In this document: positions 32,781-40,443 of the stretch, piece by piece
Position numbering within the stretch: the first letter of the stretch is position 1
Layout of the letters: each line of letters begins with the position of its first letter
Assembly: GCF_023702065.1 (NCBI RefSeq)
Contig: NZ_QFDM01000002.1
Span: forward strand, 496,001 to 560,000
DNA from: Methanoculleus oceani
GTDB lineage: Archaea; Halobacteriota; Methanomicrobia; Methanomicrobiales; Methanoculleaceae
Reading direction: 5' to 3'
DNA length: 64,000 bases
Translations under genes and position numbers: made by a program
Notes under the pieces: model-generated
The model's input: only the letters and a program-made list of their open reading frames with translations
Databases searched by the model: none
Told to the model about the DNA's origin: nothing

Positions 32781-33677
32781 ATGTACCACATTATCTCTAT
32801 CCGCGATTTTGAAAGGAGCGATCTCGATTACCTGCTGGACCGGGCACGGGAGTTCGATACCGGCGAGTATCGGCCGGCGATGCTTGACGATAAACTCGTG
32901 GCCCTTCTCTTCTTTGAGCCCAGCACCAGAACAAGGATGTCGTTTGCGACGGCCATGGCACGGCTCGGCGGGCGGTCGATCGGCGTCGACTCCGTGGAGG
33001 CAAGCTCCATCGTCAAAGGAGAGACGCTCGCCGACACCATCCGGGTGGTGAGCGGCTACGCGGATGCCATCGTGCTCCGCCACCCAAAGGAGGGGGCGGC
33101 CCGGCTGGCGAGCGAATTCGCCTCGGTGCCGGTCATCAACGCCGGCGACGGCGCGGGGCAGCACCCGAGCCAGACGCTGCTCGACCTTTACACCATCAGG
33201 CAATCGATACCGATCGACGGGACCAACGTCGGGCTTCTCGGGGATCTCCGCTACGGCAGGACCGCGCATTCGCTGGCGCTCGCCCTCTCCCTCTACGGCG
33301 TCACCCTGCACACGATCGCGCCCGGGGGGCTCGAGATGCCGGCGAACATCGCCCTCGAACTCCGGGAGCGCGGCATGGAGGTCGTCGAGCACGCGAACGT
33401 CGAAGAGGCGATCCGGGAACTCGACGTCCTCTACGTGACGAGGATCCAGCGCGAACGGTTCCCGGACTCGGCGTCGTACTACAACGTCGCGTCAAGTTAC
33501 CGGATCACGCCCGACCTGCTCGACGGCGTGAAAGAGCGCCTGATGATCCTCCACCCGCTCCCGCGCGCCGGGGAGATCGACCCGGCGGTGGACCGCACGC
33601 CGTATGCGCGCTACTTCGAGCAGGCGAGGAACGGCGTGCCCATCAGGATGGCGCTCCTCCACGAGGTGATGAAATGA
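32781..33677 (+). CDS. pyrB: Aspartate carbamoyltransferase, catalytic subunit
   Basis: PyrB joins carbamoyl phosphate and aspartate in the first committed step of pyrimidine synthesis. The 298 residues include the carbamoyl-phosphate loop FEPSTRTRMSF (about 48-58), the second-site loop with KGETLADT (about 80), GDGAGQHPSQTLLDLYTI (about 125-142) and HPLPRAGEID (about 256). The regulatory subunit gene overlaps its stop by 4 nt (ATGA 33674). Confidence 0.96.
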   Translation: MYHIISIRDFERSDLDYLLDRAREFDTGEYRPAMLDDKLVALLFFEPSTRTRMSFATAMARLGGRSIGVDSVEASSIVKGETLADTIRVVSGYADAIVLRHPKEGAARLASEFASVPVINAGDGAGQHPSQTLLDLYTIRQSIPIDGTNVGLLGDLRYGRTAHSLALALSLYGVTLHTIAPGGLEMPANIALELRERGMEVVEHANVEEAIRELDVLYVTRIQRERFPDSASYYNVASSYRITPDLLDGVKERLMILHPLPRAGEIDPAVDRTPYARYFEQARNGVPIRMALLHEVMK

Positions 33678-34141
33678 GCACCAAAGACCCGTCACGAGGA
33701 CTGCTCGTCAGCCCTATCAGGAACGGCACCGTCATCGACCATATCACGGCCGGCGAGGCCCTGAACGTCCTGCGGATACTCGGCATCACCGGATCGACCC
33801 CCGAGTGCCTGAGCATCGCGACGAACGTCGAGAGCAAACGGATGGGGAAGAAGGATATCGTCAAGATAGAGAACCGGGAACTCCGCACGGAGGAGGTCGA
33901 CCGGATCGCCCTGCTTGCGCCGCAGGCAAAGATCAACATCATCCGGGAATACAAGGTCGTGGAGAAGAAAGGCGTGGAGATCCCGGAGGTCCTCAGGGGC
34001 GTGGTCAGGTGCCCGAACCCCGGCTGCATCACGAACACGAACGAGCCGGTGGAGAGCACGTTCGAGGTGCTTCCAAAAGGGCTGCACTGCCTCTACTGCG
34101 ACTGGCTGATCAAGGACGATATCGCAAACCACATCATCTGA
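33674..34141 (+). CDS. pyrI: Aspartate carbamoyltransferase, regulatory subunit
   Basis: PyrI binds nucleotides and zinc and confers allosteric control on PyrB. The 155 residues carry the nucleotide domain (LLVSPIRNGTVIDHITAGEAL, about 9-29) and the zinc site CPNPGCIT (about 112-119) with CLYCD (about 140-144). Translation is coupled to pyrB by a 4-nt overlap. Its last 8 nt overlap the convergent coaD gene. Confidence 0.96.
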   Translation: MSTKDPSRGLLVSPIRNGTVIDHITAGEALNVLRILGITGSTPECLSIATNVESKRMGKKDIVKIENRELRTEEVDRIALLAPQAKINIIREYKVVEKKGVEIPEVLRGVVRCPNPGCITNTNEPVESTFEVLPKGLHCLYCDWLIKDDIANHII

Positions 34142-34592
34142 TCAGGCGCCCCTGCCGGTCGATCTCCCCCCGGCAGATCCGGGTGCTCGAGATCCGCCGG
34201 CCGTCTTCGGCGAGGACGCACGAGATCTCGTGGAGGTCCACTTTTCTTCGCCCCCGTTCACGCCGGAGTTCGTTGATCTCCACGGCAACAGGGAAGGTCT
34301 CCTCGGAGACGACGAGGATATCGAAGTCCGCGTCAAGGGCGCTGCCGTAGCGGTCGGCGAGCGGCTCGACCCTCCATGCGGCGGCATAACCGCGCTCCCG
34401 GATAAAAGACGTGATGGTTTCCAGCCGTTCCCGGTAGGAGTGGACGGGGTGCACCTTTACGCCGGCAAACTCATCGGTCGTCAACCCGATGGTCACCTCC
34501 CCATCAGGCCCGGCAAGTTCGAAGGAACGGGCGAGGAGTTTCCGGTGCCCGGCATGCAGGGGATCGAACGTCCCCCCGACCATCACTTTCAT
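34134..34592 (-). CDS. coaD: Phosphopantetheine adenylyltransferase (archaeal PPAT)
   Basis: This enzyme transfers AMP to phosphopantetheine in coenzyme A synthesis. The 152-residue protein starts KVMVGGTFDPLHAGHRKLL with the nucleotidyltransferase GTFDxxHxGH motif (about 6-15) and has ISSTRICRGEID near the end, replacing the usual ISST(K/R)I. ATG 34592 is used because upstream codons fall into non-conserved sequence. The long region upstream is repeat-rich with no gene. Confidence 0.9.
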   Translation of the reverse strand: MKVMVGGTFDPLHAGHRKLLARSFELAGPDGEVTIGLTTDEFAGVKVHPVHSYRERLETITSFIRERGYAAAWRVEPLADRYGSALDADFDILVVSEETFPVAVEINELRRERGRRKVDLHEISCVLAEDGRRISSTRICRGEIDRQGRLIR

Positions 34593-35326
34593 TCGGAGGC
34601 GTTTGCCGCGAGGAGTTTTATGGGTAGCGATCGGTGTTTGGGGGGGTGAGGGGCCGAAGGATTTCAGGTGGAAGGACGGGGAACCACAGGAGACTGCACA
34701 CCTCGCACCTCCGGTGCTCAAACTCCGTTCCTCGCACCTCCGGTGCTCACGTTCGCTTTCGCTCACGCCTCGAAACCCTTCGAGTTTCTCGAACTTCTGT
34801 CCTTCGGACAGTCGTTCCTACCGGAACGTCGTTCTCCGGTGCTCGTGCTCCTGCCCTTCAAATCTGCCAATTCCTTGTGGTTACACATAGCACGGCTTCC
34901 GTGGGGATATCGCGACTGGGGTGGGGCTGACGGGGAGTGCGAGCGTAGCGAGCTTGAGCACCGGAGGTGCGAAGGGGGGAGCATCCCCCCTCCCCTGTCT
35001 CCACCACATAAGCTGACGCCTACAACCCCCACCCCGCCCGGCCTTCGGCCTCCTCCTCCGCACCTTCGGCGCTCAAACTCCTGCTGTTCCAGCAGTCGTT
35101 CCCCGCCCCAGGGGGCGGGGGCAGTCATGGCGATACCCGGTGGAAAGCCGTGCACGGGTTGCACGATCTATGAGCAAGCCGCACCGGCGCCAACTTACTG
35201 CCTGAACCCCAGGTCCCACCCCCAAACCGCGCACCGTCGCCTCCCATCCCTCACCAACCCCCCCCGTCCCTTCCTCACCTTCGAGGGAGAACATTTTGTA
35301 TCGCCGCCGCCAATAGTAGACGTACT
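34593..35326. repeat. Repeat-rich intergenic region: hairpin array, GC palindrome and C-rich tract
   Basis: This 734-bp stretch has no convincing gene. At 34690-35110 it holds hairpins of the dispersed family: CTGTCC-TTC-GGACAG (34797-34811), CGTTCC-TACC-GGAACG (34813-34828), CTGCTG-TTC-CAGCAG (35081-35095) and several GCACC-TCC-GGTGC. At 34974-34997 it has a GC hairpin, and at 35243-35270 a C-rich tract; both match elements at 12802-12830 and 12972-12998. Confidence 0.78.
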
Positions 35327-35818
35327 ATGGAGAGTGGATCGGTTGTGGGGGACCGTGTCTTTATTGCGGAGAACGCAACAGTCATCGGAGACGTGACGCT
35401 CGCCGACGACGTGAACATATGGTTCGGCGCCGTGGTCCGGGGGGACCGGGATACAATCACGGTGGGGGCCGGCTCGAACATCCAGGACAACGCCGTCGTC
35501 CACACCACGATCGGGTTCCCGGTCGGGATCGGGGCGGATGTCTCGGTCGGCCACGGCGCCATCCTGCACGGCTGCACCATCCGTGACCGGGTGCTCGTCG
35601 GGATGGGTGCCGTCGTCCTGAACGGCGCGGTGGTGGGAGAGGGGTCCATCATCGGCGCCGGTGCCGTGGTGACCGAAGGAAAGGAGATCCCGGCGCACTC
35701 GCTGGTCCTCGGCGTGCCCGGCAAAGCCGTCAGGGAGACGACGCCCGAGCAGCAGGAGGGTATCGTCCACAACGCGCGCGAATACGTCAAGCTCGCAGGG
35801 AGGTACCGAAATGGCTGA
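35327..35818 (+). CDS. Gamma-class carbonic anhydrase-like protein
   Basis: This left-handed beta-helix protein of 163 residues matches gamma carbonic anhydrases/acetyltransferase-like hexapeptide proteins. Zinc ligands expected from the family are visible in NAVVHTTIG (about 63) and SVGHGAILHGC (about 78-88), giving three histidines. It starts MESGSVVGDRVFIAENATVIGDV. It overlaps the HdrA-like gene by 8 nt and leads a four-gene operon. CO2/bicarbonate conversion is likely but not proved; some family members lack activity. Confidence 0.85.
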   Translation: MESGSVVGDRVFIAENATVIGDVTLADDVNIWFGAVVRGDRDTITVGAGSNIQDNAVVHTTIGFPVGIGADVSVGHGAILHGCTIRDRVLVGMGAVVLNGAVVGEGSIIGAGAVVTEGKEIPAHSLVLGVPGKAVRETTPEQQEGIVHNAREYVKLAGRYRNG

Positions 35819-37085
35819 CGTCGTGGTCATCGGCGCCGGGGTCGCGGGCATCCAGGCAGCGCTCGACCTTGCCGGCCATAACATCCACGTCCACCTCATC
35901 GAACGCGAACCGACCATCGGGGGGCACATGGCCCAGCTCGACAAGACGTTCCCCACCAACGACTGCTCGATGTGCATCCTCTCCCCGAAGACGGTGGAGG
36001 TGGCCCGGCACCCGAATATTACCATCCACACCTGCTCCGAGGTCGAGTCGGTCGAGGGAGAGGTGGGGAGCTTCCTCGTCCGGGTCAAAAAGCACCCCCG
36101 CTACATCATCGAGGACGAGTGCAACGGGTGCGGGGACTGCATCCGGATCTGCCCTGTGGAGGTCTACAACCGGTTCGACGCCGGCATCGGGGTGCGGAAG
36201 GCAATCTATAAACCCCATGCACAGGCGGTCCCCGATATCGTCGTCAAAGACCGGGAGCACTGCATCGAATGCGGCCTCTGCTACGACGTCTGCGGCAGGG
36301 AGGCGATCCTCCGCGAGGACGAGGAGCGCCTGCTTGAGATAGAGGCGGCGAGCATCGTCGTCGCTACCGGATACCGGACATTTGACGCCCGGAATAAGGC
36401 ACAACTGCGCTATCTCGTCATCCCCGACGTGATCACGAGCCTCGAGTTCGAGCGGATGATCAACGCGAGCGGCCCGACGGGGGGCAAACTGAGGCGCCTC
36501 TCGAACGGCAAACCGCCCCGGAGCATAGCGTTCGTCCAGTGTGTCGGCTCCCGCGACCTCTCCGTCGACCGCCCCTACTGCTCCGGGGTCTGCTGCATGT
36601 ACGCGATGAAGAACGCCATGCTCATCCGGGAGAAGAACCCCGATATCGAGGTCACCGTATTCTACAACGACATCCGGGCTTACGGCAAGGGTTACGAGGA
36701 ATACTACGAGCGGGCGAGGAGCCTCGGGGTCAGGTTCGTCCGCGGGTTCCCGGGCGAAGTGCTCGAAGAGAACGACCACCTGATGATGGTCGCGGAGAAC
36801 ACCGAGACCCGTGAGGTGGAGACGTTCCACCCGGACCTGGTGGTGCTCTCCGTCGGGCTCGAACCGGCCGATGGAGCGGAGGATATCGGCCGGATGCTCG
36901 GTATCCCGAGAGACGAGTCCGGGTTCTTCGGCATTGCCGACCAGAAGACCGGGCCGGTGCTCACGGTGAAGCCCGGGATCTACGTGGCCGGGACGGCCAC
37001 CGCGCCGAGGGATATCCCCGACTCCGTCGCCATGGGCGGGGCGGCGGCGATGCGGGCGTATCTCGACGCGATCAGGGTGGGATGA
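35811..37085 (+). CDS. HdrA-like FAD/iron-sulfur oxidoreductase (short form)
   Basis: This 424-residue protein is related to HdrA, the flavin subunit of heterodisulfide reductase that bifurcates electrons. It has an N-terminal FAD motif VVIGAGVAGIQAALDLA (about 4-20), the HdrA-specific TIGGHMAQLDKTFPTNDCSMCI region (about 38-59), two ferredoxin sites CNGCGDCIRICP (about 104-115) and CIECGLCYDVCG (about 149-160), and FVQCVGSRD (about 242). It is shorter than full HdrA (about 650 residues) and lacks the C-terminal ferredoxin part. No HdrB/C neighbours occur. It is overlapped by carbonic anhydrase and mtnA genes; the acceptor is unknown. Confidence 0.87.
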   Translation: MADVVVIGAGVAGIQAALDLAGHNIHVHLIEREPTIGGHMAQLDKTFPTNDCSMCILSPKTVEVARHPNITIHTCSEVESVEGEVGSFLVRVKKHPRYIIEDECNGCGDCIRICPVEVYNRFDAGIGVRKAIYKPHAQAVPDIVVKDREHCIECGLCYDVCGREAILREDEERLLEIEAASIVVATGYRTFDARNKAQLRYLVIPDVITSLEFERMINASGPTGGKLRRLSNGKPPRSIAFVQCVGSRDLSVDRPYCSGVCCMYAMKNAMLIREKNPDIEVTVFYNDIRAYGKGYEEYYERARSLGVRFVRGFPGEVLEENDHLMMVAENTETREVETFHPDLVVLSVGLEPADGAEDIGRMLGIPRDESGFFGIADQKTGPVLTVKPGIYVAGTATAPRDIPDSVAMGGAAAMRAYLDAIRVG

Positions 37086-38140
37086 GCATGCCGGCGAGGG
37101 AAGAGCCCTACACCATCGCGTGGGATGCAGAGACCGACTGCATCGTCTACATCGACCAGACCCTCCTCCCGGACCGTTATGAGCAGATGCGGTGCGCAAC
37201 CGTCGACGACCTCGCCCGGGCGATCGGGAGGCTTGAGATCCGGGGAGCACCGGCGCTCGGGATCGCCGGTGCGATGGGCGTGGCGCTCGCGGCCGTCCGG
37301 AGCACCGAGAAGGACCTCGGGCGGTTCCTCGACGATATCGGCCGGGCCGCCGCTCTGCTCAGGAGCACCCGCCCGACCGCGGTGAACCTTGCATGGGGGA
37401 TCGACCGCGTGAAAAGAAAGGTGGCGATGGCCGCATCGGTTGCCGAGGCGAAAGCACTCGCGGTCGCGGAGGCGATCGCCGTCGCAGAAGAGGACGAACT
37501 GACCTGCCGGAGGCTCGGCGCGTTCGGGGAAGAACTCTTCCCGACCGATTGTACGGTGCTCACCCACTGCAACGCAGGAGCGCTCGCCTGCCGGTGCTGG
37601 GGAACGGCGCTCGGAGCGATCCGGTCGGCGGTCGCGGCCGGAAAGAGCGTGCGGGTGATCGCCTGCGAGACCCGGCCGCTGAACCAGGGGTCGAGGCTCA
37701 CCTGCTGGGAACTTGCCCGGGATGGGATCGACGTGACCCTCATTCCCGATTCGTCGGCGGCATACCTGATGCGGAAGGGAAAGATCGATCTCGTCGTCGT
37801 CGGTGCGGATCGGATCACGAAAGATGCGGTCTTCAACAAGATCGGGACCTACATGCACGCCGTCGCCGCCCGTCACCACGGGATCCCGTTCTACGTCGCG
37901 GCACCGGTCTCCACGTTCGACCTTGGCCGGACTGAGAAGGATATCACCGTCGAGGAGCGGGACCGCTTCGAACTCGCATACTGCGGTGACCGGCAGCTCG
38001 TGCCCGACGACGTGAAGGTGCTCAACTACGCCTTCGACGCCACCCCGCTCGACCTCGTCGATGCGATCGTCACCGAGATCGGGGTGCTCCGACCTCCGTA
38101 CGCCGAGTCGTTCCGGCTTGTCAAAGAGAGGGAGGCCTGA
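37082..38140 (+). CDS. mtnA: S-methyl-5-thioribose-1-phosphate isomerase (MtnA family)
   Basis: MtnA isomerises methylthioribose 1-phosphate in methionine salvage; related archaeal isomerases act on ribose 1,5-bisphosphate. The 352 residues include LEIRGAPALGIAGAMGVALA (about 51-70), the catalytic-cysteine segment LTHCNAGALAC (about 160-170), ETRPLNQGSRLTCWEL (about 198-213) and the catalytic aspartate in VGADRITKDA (about 240). The length and MtnA-type NQGSRLT fit methylthioribose specificity. ATG 37082 overlaps the HdrA-like stop. No other salvage genes are adjacent. Confidence 0.9.
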   Translation: MSMPAREEPYTIAWDAETDCIVYIDQTLLPDRYEQMRCATVDDLARAIGRLEIRGAPALGIAGAMGVALAAVRSTEKDLGRFLDDIGRAAALLRSTRPTAVNLAWGIDRVKRKVAMAASVAEAKALAVAEAIAVAEEDELTCRRLGAFGEELFPTDCTVLTHCNAGALACRCWGTALGAIRSAVAAGKSVRVIACETRPLNQGSRLTCWELARDGIDVTLIPDSSAAYLMRKGKIDLVVVGADRITKDAVFNKIGTYMHAVAARHHGIPFYVAAPVSTFDLGRTEKDITVEERDRFELAYCGDRQLVPDDVKVLNYAFDATPLDLVDAIVTEIGVLRPPYAESFRLVKEREA

Positions 38141-38142
38141 CC

Positions 38143-38847
38143 ATGAGTTTCTTCGATTCCGAGATCTGGATCCAGCTGATGACCATCATCGGGGAGATGA
38201 CGTTCTTCCTCATCCTCGGGATGCTGCTTGCCGCGGTAGCCCTCGCAATCATCGCTGCCGCCTCGATCACCAATGGAAAGTTCTACCTACCGAGGATCCT
38301 GATACCCGGCATGGTCCTCCTGGAGGGGCTCGTGAAGGCGTTCTGCAAGCTCCTCGGGCTGGACGACAAGGATCTCATAACGTTCTTCATAACGCTCAGG
38401 AACACCATGAACACGAAGGCGTTCTCGGAGACTCCTGTGGAGCAGCGGGCGGTCTTCCTGCCCCAGTGCCTGCGGTCGGCCCAGTGTCCGGCACACCTGA
38501 CCCCGGAAGGCCTGAAATGCCGGAACTGCGGCCGTTGTTCTGTCGGGGAGAACGCCGTGTGGCTGGAGCATCTCGGGTACCGCGTCTTCATCGTCCCGGG
38601 CTCGACGTTCATAAAGCGGATGGTCAAAAAGTATCGTCCGCGGGCGATCATCGGCGTCGGCTGCCTCATGGAGGTGAAGGACGGGATCGATATGTCCGAT
38701 CGGATAGGGATCATCGCCATCGGCGTCGTGAACTTGAAAGACGGGTGCGTGGAGACGATAGCGGACTGGACCGGGGTGAGGGATGCCGCCCTGCTCGGCG
38801 TCGTGTCCCCGTCAGGTGCCGTAGACTTTCACGGCCCTGCCGAATAG
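38143..38847 (+). CDS. DUF116 family membrane protein
   Basis: The 234 residues start with two hydrophobic helices (about 11-42) and then a cytoplasmic cysteine-rich domain typical of DUF116: LPQCLRSAQCPAHLTPEGLKCRNCGRCSVG in outline (about 106-135), with VGCLMEVKDGI (about 172). The cysteine pattern suggests a metal or iron-sulfur site. Two nt separate it from mtnA, so it ends the operon. Its last 36 nt overlap the convergent bactofilin-like gene. Function unknown. Confidence 0.83.
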   Translation: MSFFDSEIWIQLMTIIGEMTFFLILGMLLAAVALAIIAAASITNGKFYLPRILIPGMVLLEGLVKAFCKLLGLDDKDLITFFITLRNTMNTKAFSETPVEQRAVFLPQCLRSAQCPAHLTPEGLKCRNCGRCSVGENAVWLEHLGYRVFIVPGSTFIKRMVKKYRPRAIIGVGCLMEVKDGIDMSDRIGIIAIGVVNLKDGCVETIADWTGVRDAALLGVVSPSGAVDFHGPAE

Positions 38848-39222
38848 GCGCTCGCTGGTGACCTTGCCGTAGACGAAGATCGTCTCGGCACTGTTCACGT
38901 CGCCGACCCTGACACCCGGCCGGAGGGTGATGTTGCCTCCCGCCTGGATAGAATGGAGACATGCGTTGTCGCAGACGGTGGCGGTCTCCAGGACCCGGAG
39001 CGGCCCTTTTACCCTGACGTCGTGGCCGATGACGATGCTCTCGGCCTCGATGAAACCACCGACCGTTGAGCCCGGCCCGAGTTCGAGGCGGCCGGCAACT
39101 ATCACGTTGCCCCAGATGTGCGTCTCCGGAGGGGTGATGAAATTCCCATCTATCTTCACGTTTCCGTCAAAAAAGGAACCTTTCGGTGCTATGTATGTGT
39201 CCCCGTGCCGGTAAACTTTCAT
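38812..39222 (-). CDS. Bactofilin-like (polymer-forming cytoskeletal) beta-helix protein
   Basis: This 136-residue protein is nearly all beta-helix, with repeated G-x-I/V turns such as GNVKIDGNFI, GNVIVAGRLELGPGS and GGNITLRPGVRVGDV. That is the pattern of bactofilins and related polymer-forming proteins. It starts at ATG 39222 with AGGAG about 6 nt upstream. The 3' end overlaps DUF116 by 36 nt on the other strand. Filament formation is inferred from the family; a generic right-handed beta-helix protein is the alternative. Confidence 0.72.
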   Translation of the reverse strand: MKVYRHGDTYIAPKGSFFDGNVKIDGNFITPPETHIWGNVIVAGRLELGPGSTVGGFIEAESIVIGHDVRVKGPLRVLETATVCDNACLHSIQAGGNITLRPGVRVGDVNSAETIFVYGKVTSERLFGRAVKVYGT

Positions 39223-39387
39223 GAAGATCTCCTGGATAACAACTCGATCCGTAACCAGATAAAATTATCATTACTCATGTCGGGAGGCCGTGCCGGGTAG
39301 TTGCCCCGGTTGAAGGTAAACCCGGGCTCTCCGGGAGGGGGGCCGGAAGAGTTGCGCTTCCGGTCCGCCTCAAGAGGCACGGTTCGA

Positions 39388-40227
39388 TCATATCACGGCG
39401 GCAACCGCAAAAACCGCGAGCGCGGCGAACATTCCTATCCGCAGGATCGATGTCGCCCCGGACTCCCGGACACAGTCCGATGTCGTGCATCTAAGACCCC
39501 GGGAGGCTCCGACGAGGATGACGATATCCACAACCGCGATGGCGGCGAGATAGAAGAGACCCCACCAGTCGCCGAAGGGGAGGATGCTCACGAGCACGGC
39601 GGCGCAGGCGCAGGCGAACGCGAGCATCCCCGTCCGCCGGATACCGATGATCATCGGAAGGGTGCGTGCGCCTCCCGCCGCATCTCCGTCCACGTCCTCC
39701 GCGTCCTTCAAGATCTCCCGCGCGATGGTCGCAAGGAACGTGATCGCCGCGAGCGAGAGGTTCTGGACGAGCCCCTCGATGCCCGCGAACGCTCCGCCGA
39801 AGAGGAACACACTGGCAGTCAGGTAGGCGACGGCCATGTTGCCGAGGAGCGGGGTCCGTTTCAGCCGGACGGCGTATGCGATGAGGACAACCGAGTTTGC
39901 GAGGGCAAACGCAAGGCAGAGCGGCGTCGTCAGGGTGGCGACGAGAAGCCCGCCGGCAAAGAGCGCCGCCGTGTACGCCTTTGCACCGGCAGGGCTGATC
40001 TCTCCTGCCGGTATGGGTCTTTTGGGCCGGTTGATCCGGTCGATCTCGACGTCATAGACGTCGTTGATCACGTTCCCGCCGGCGGTGATGAGCGCGACGA
40101 CCACGGCAAGCAGGAGCGACGGCGGCGTGAGCGTCCCGGTGGCGATGAGGTACCCGACGAGCGCGGTAAGGCCGGCAACGACGGCGTTGTGCGGGCGGGT
40201 AATCCTGACGAAGGCGGAAGCGCTCAT
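39388..40227 (-). CDS. UbiA-family prenyltransferase, probable digeranylgeranylglyceryl phosphate synthase
   Basis: This enzyme would add the second geranylgeranyl chain in archaeal ether-lipid synthesis. The 279-residue membrane protein has about eight helices and the two aspartate-rich motifs NVINDVYDVEIDRINRPKRP (about 51-70) and REILKDAEDVDGDAAGG (about 165-181). The first motif plus RPIPAGEIS is the family signature. The start is ATG 40227 (MSASAFVRITRPHN). Other UbiA functions are possible, but this is the usual single-copy DGGGP synthase form. Confidence 0.87.
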   Translation of the reverse strand: MSASAFVRITRPHNAVVAGLTALVGYLIATGTLTPPSLLLAVVVALITAGGNVINDVYDVEIDRINRPKRPIPAGEISPAGAKAYTAALFAGGLLVATLTTPLCLAFALANSVVLIAYAVRLKRTPLLGNMAVAYLTASVFLFGGAFAGIEGLVQNLSLAAITFLATIAREILKDAEDVDGDAAGGARTLPMIIGIRRTGMLAFACACAAVLVSILPFGDWWGLFYLAAIAVVDIVILVGASRGLRCTTSDCVRESGATSILRIGMFAALAVFAVAAVI

Positions 40228-40299
40228 TCTCGAAGAGTTAGGTTCTCGGGCGGAAGATAAATAACCAGAGGTTCTCCGGGGCGGCATTTTGAAAAACGA

Positions 40300-40374
40300 C
40301 GGGCTTGGGGGGATTCGAACCCCCGGTATTCAGCTTAGGAGGCTGACGCCATATCCTGGCTAGGCCACAAGCCC
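40300..40374 (-). tRNA. tRNA-Arg (anticodon CCT)
   Basis: A 75-nt minus-strand cloverleaf: acceptor GGGCTTG/CAAGCCC with discriminator G, anticodon loop CTCCTAA giving CCT, and T-arm GGGGGTTCGAATCCCCC. No intron. Five T on the minus strand just downstream (40292-40296) may end the transcript. Confidence 0.95.
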
Positions 40375-40443
40375 ATACACTGGAATAGAAATATTATTCA
40401 TGAGAAGGTATAAGGGTATCGAGCATCCACCTTTTCCGGAAGC

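Noticed and set aside
34634-35396. Plus-strand frames between coaD and the carbonic anhydrase gene
   Set aside because: They consist of the hairpin repeats and C-rich tract and carry no recognisable protein.
35787-37250. 487-residue minus-strand frame opposite the HdrA-like gene
   Set aside because: Antisense shadow; cysteine and FAD motifs are on the plus strand.
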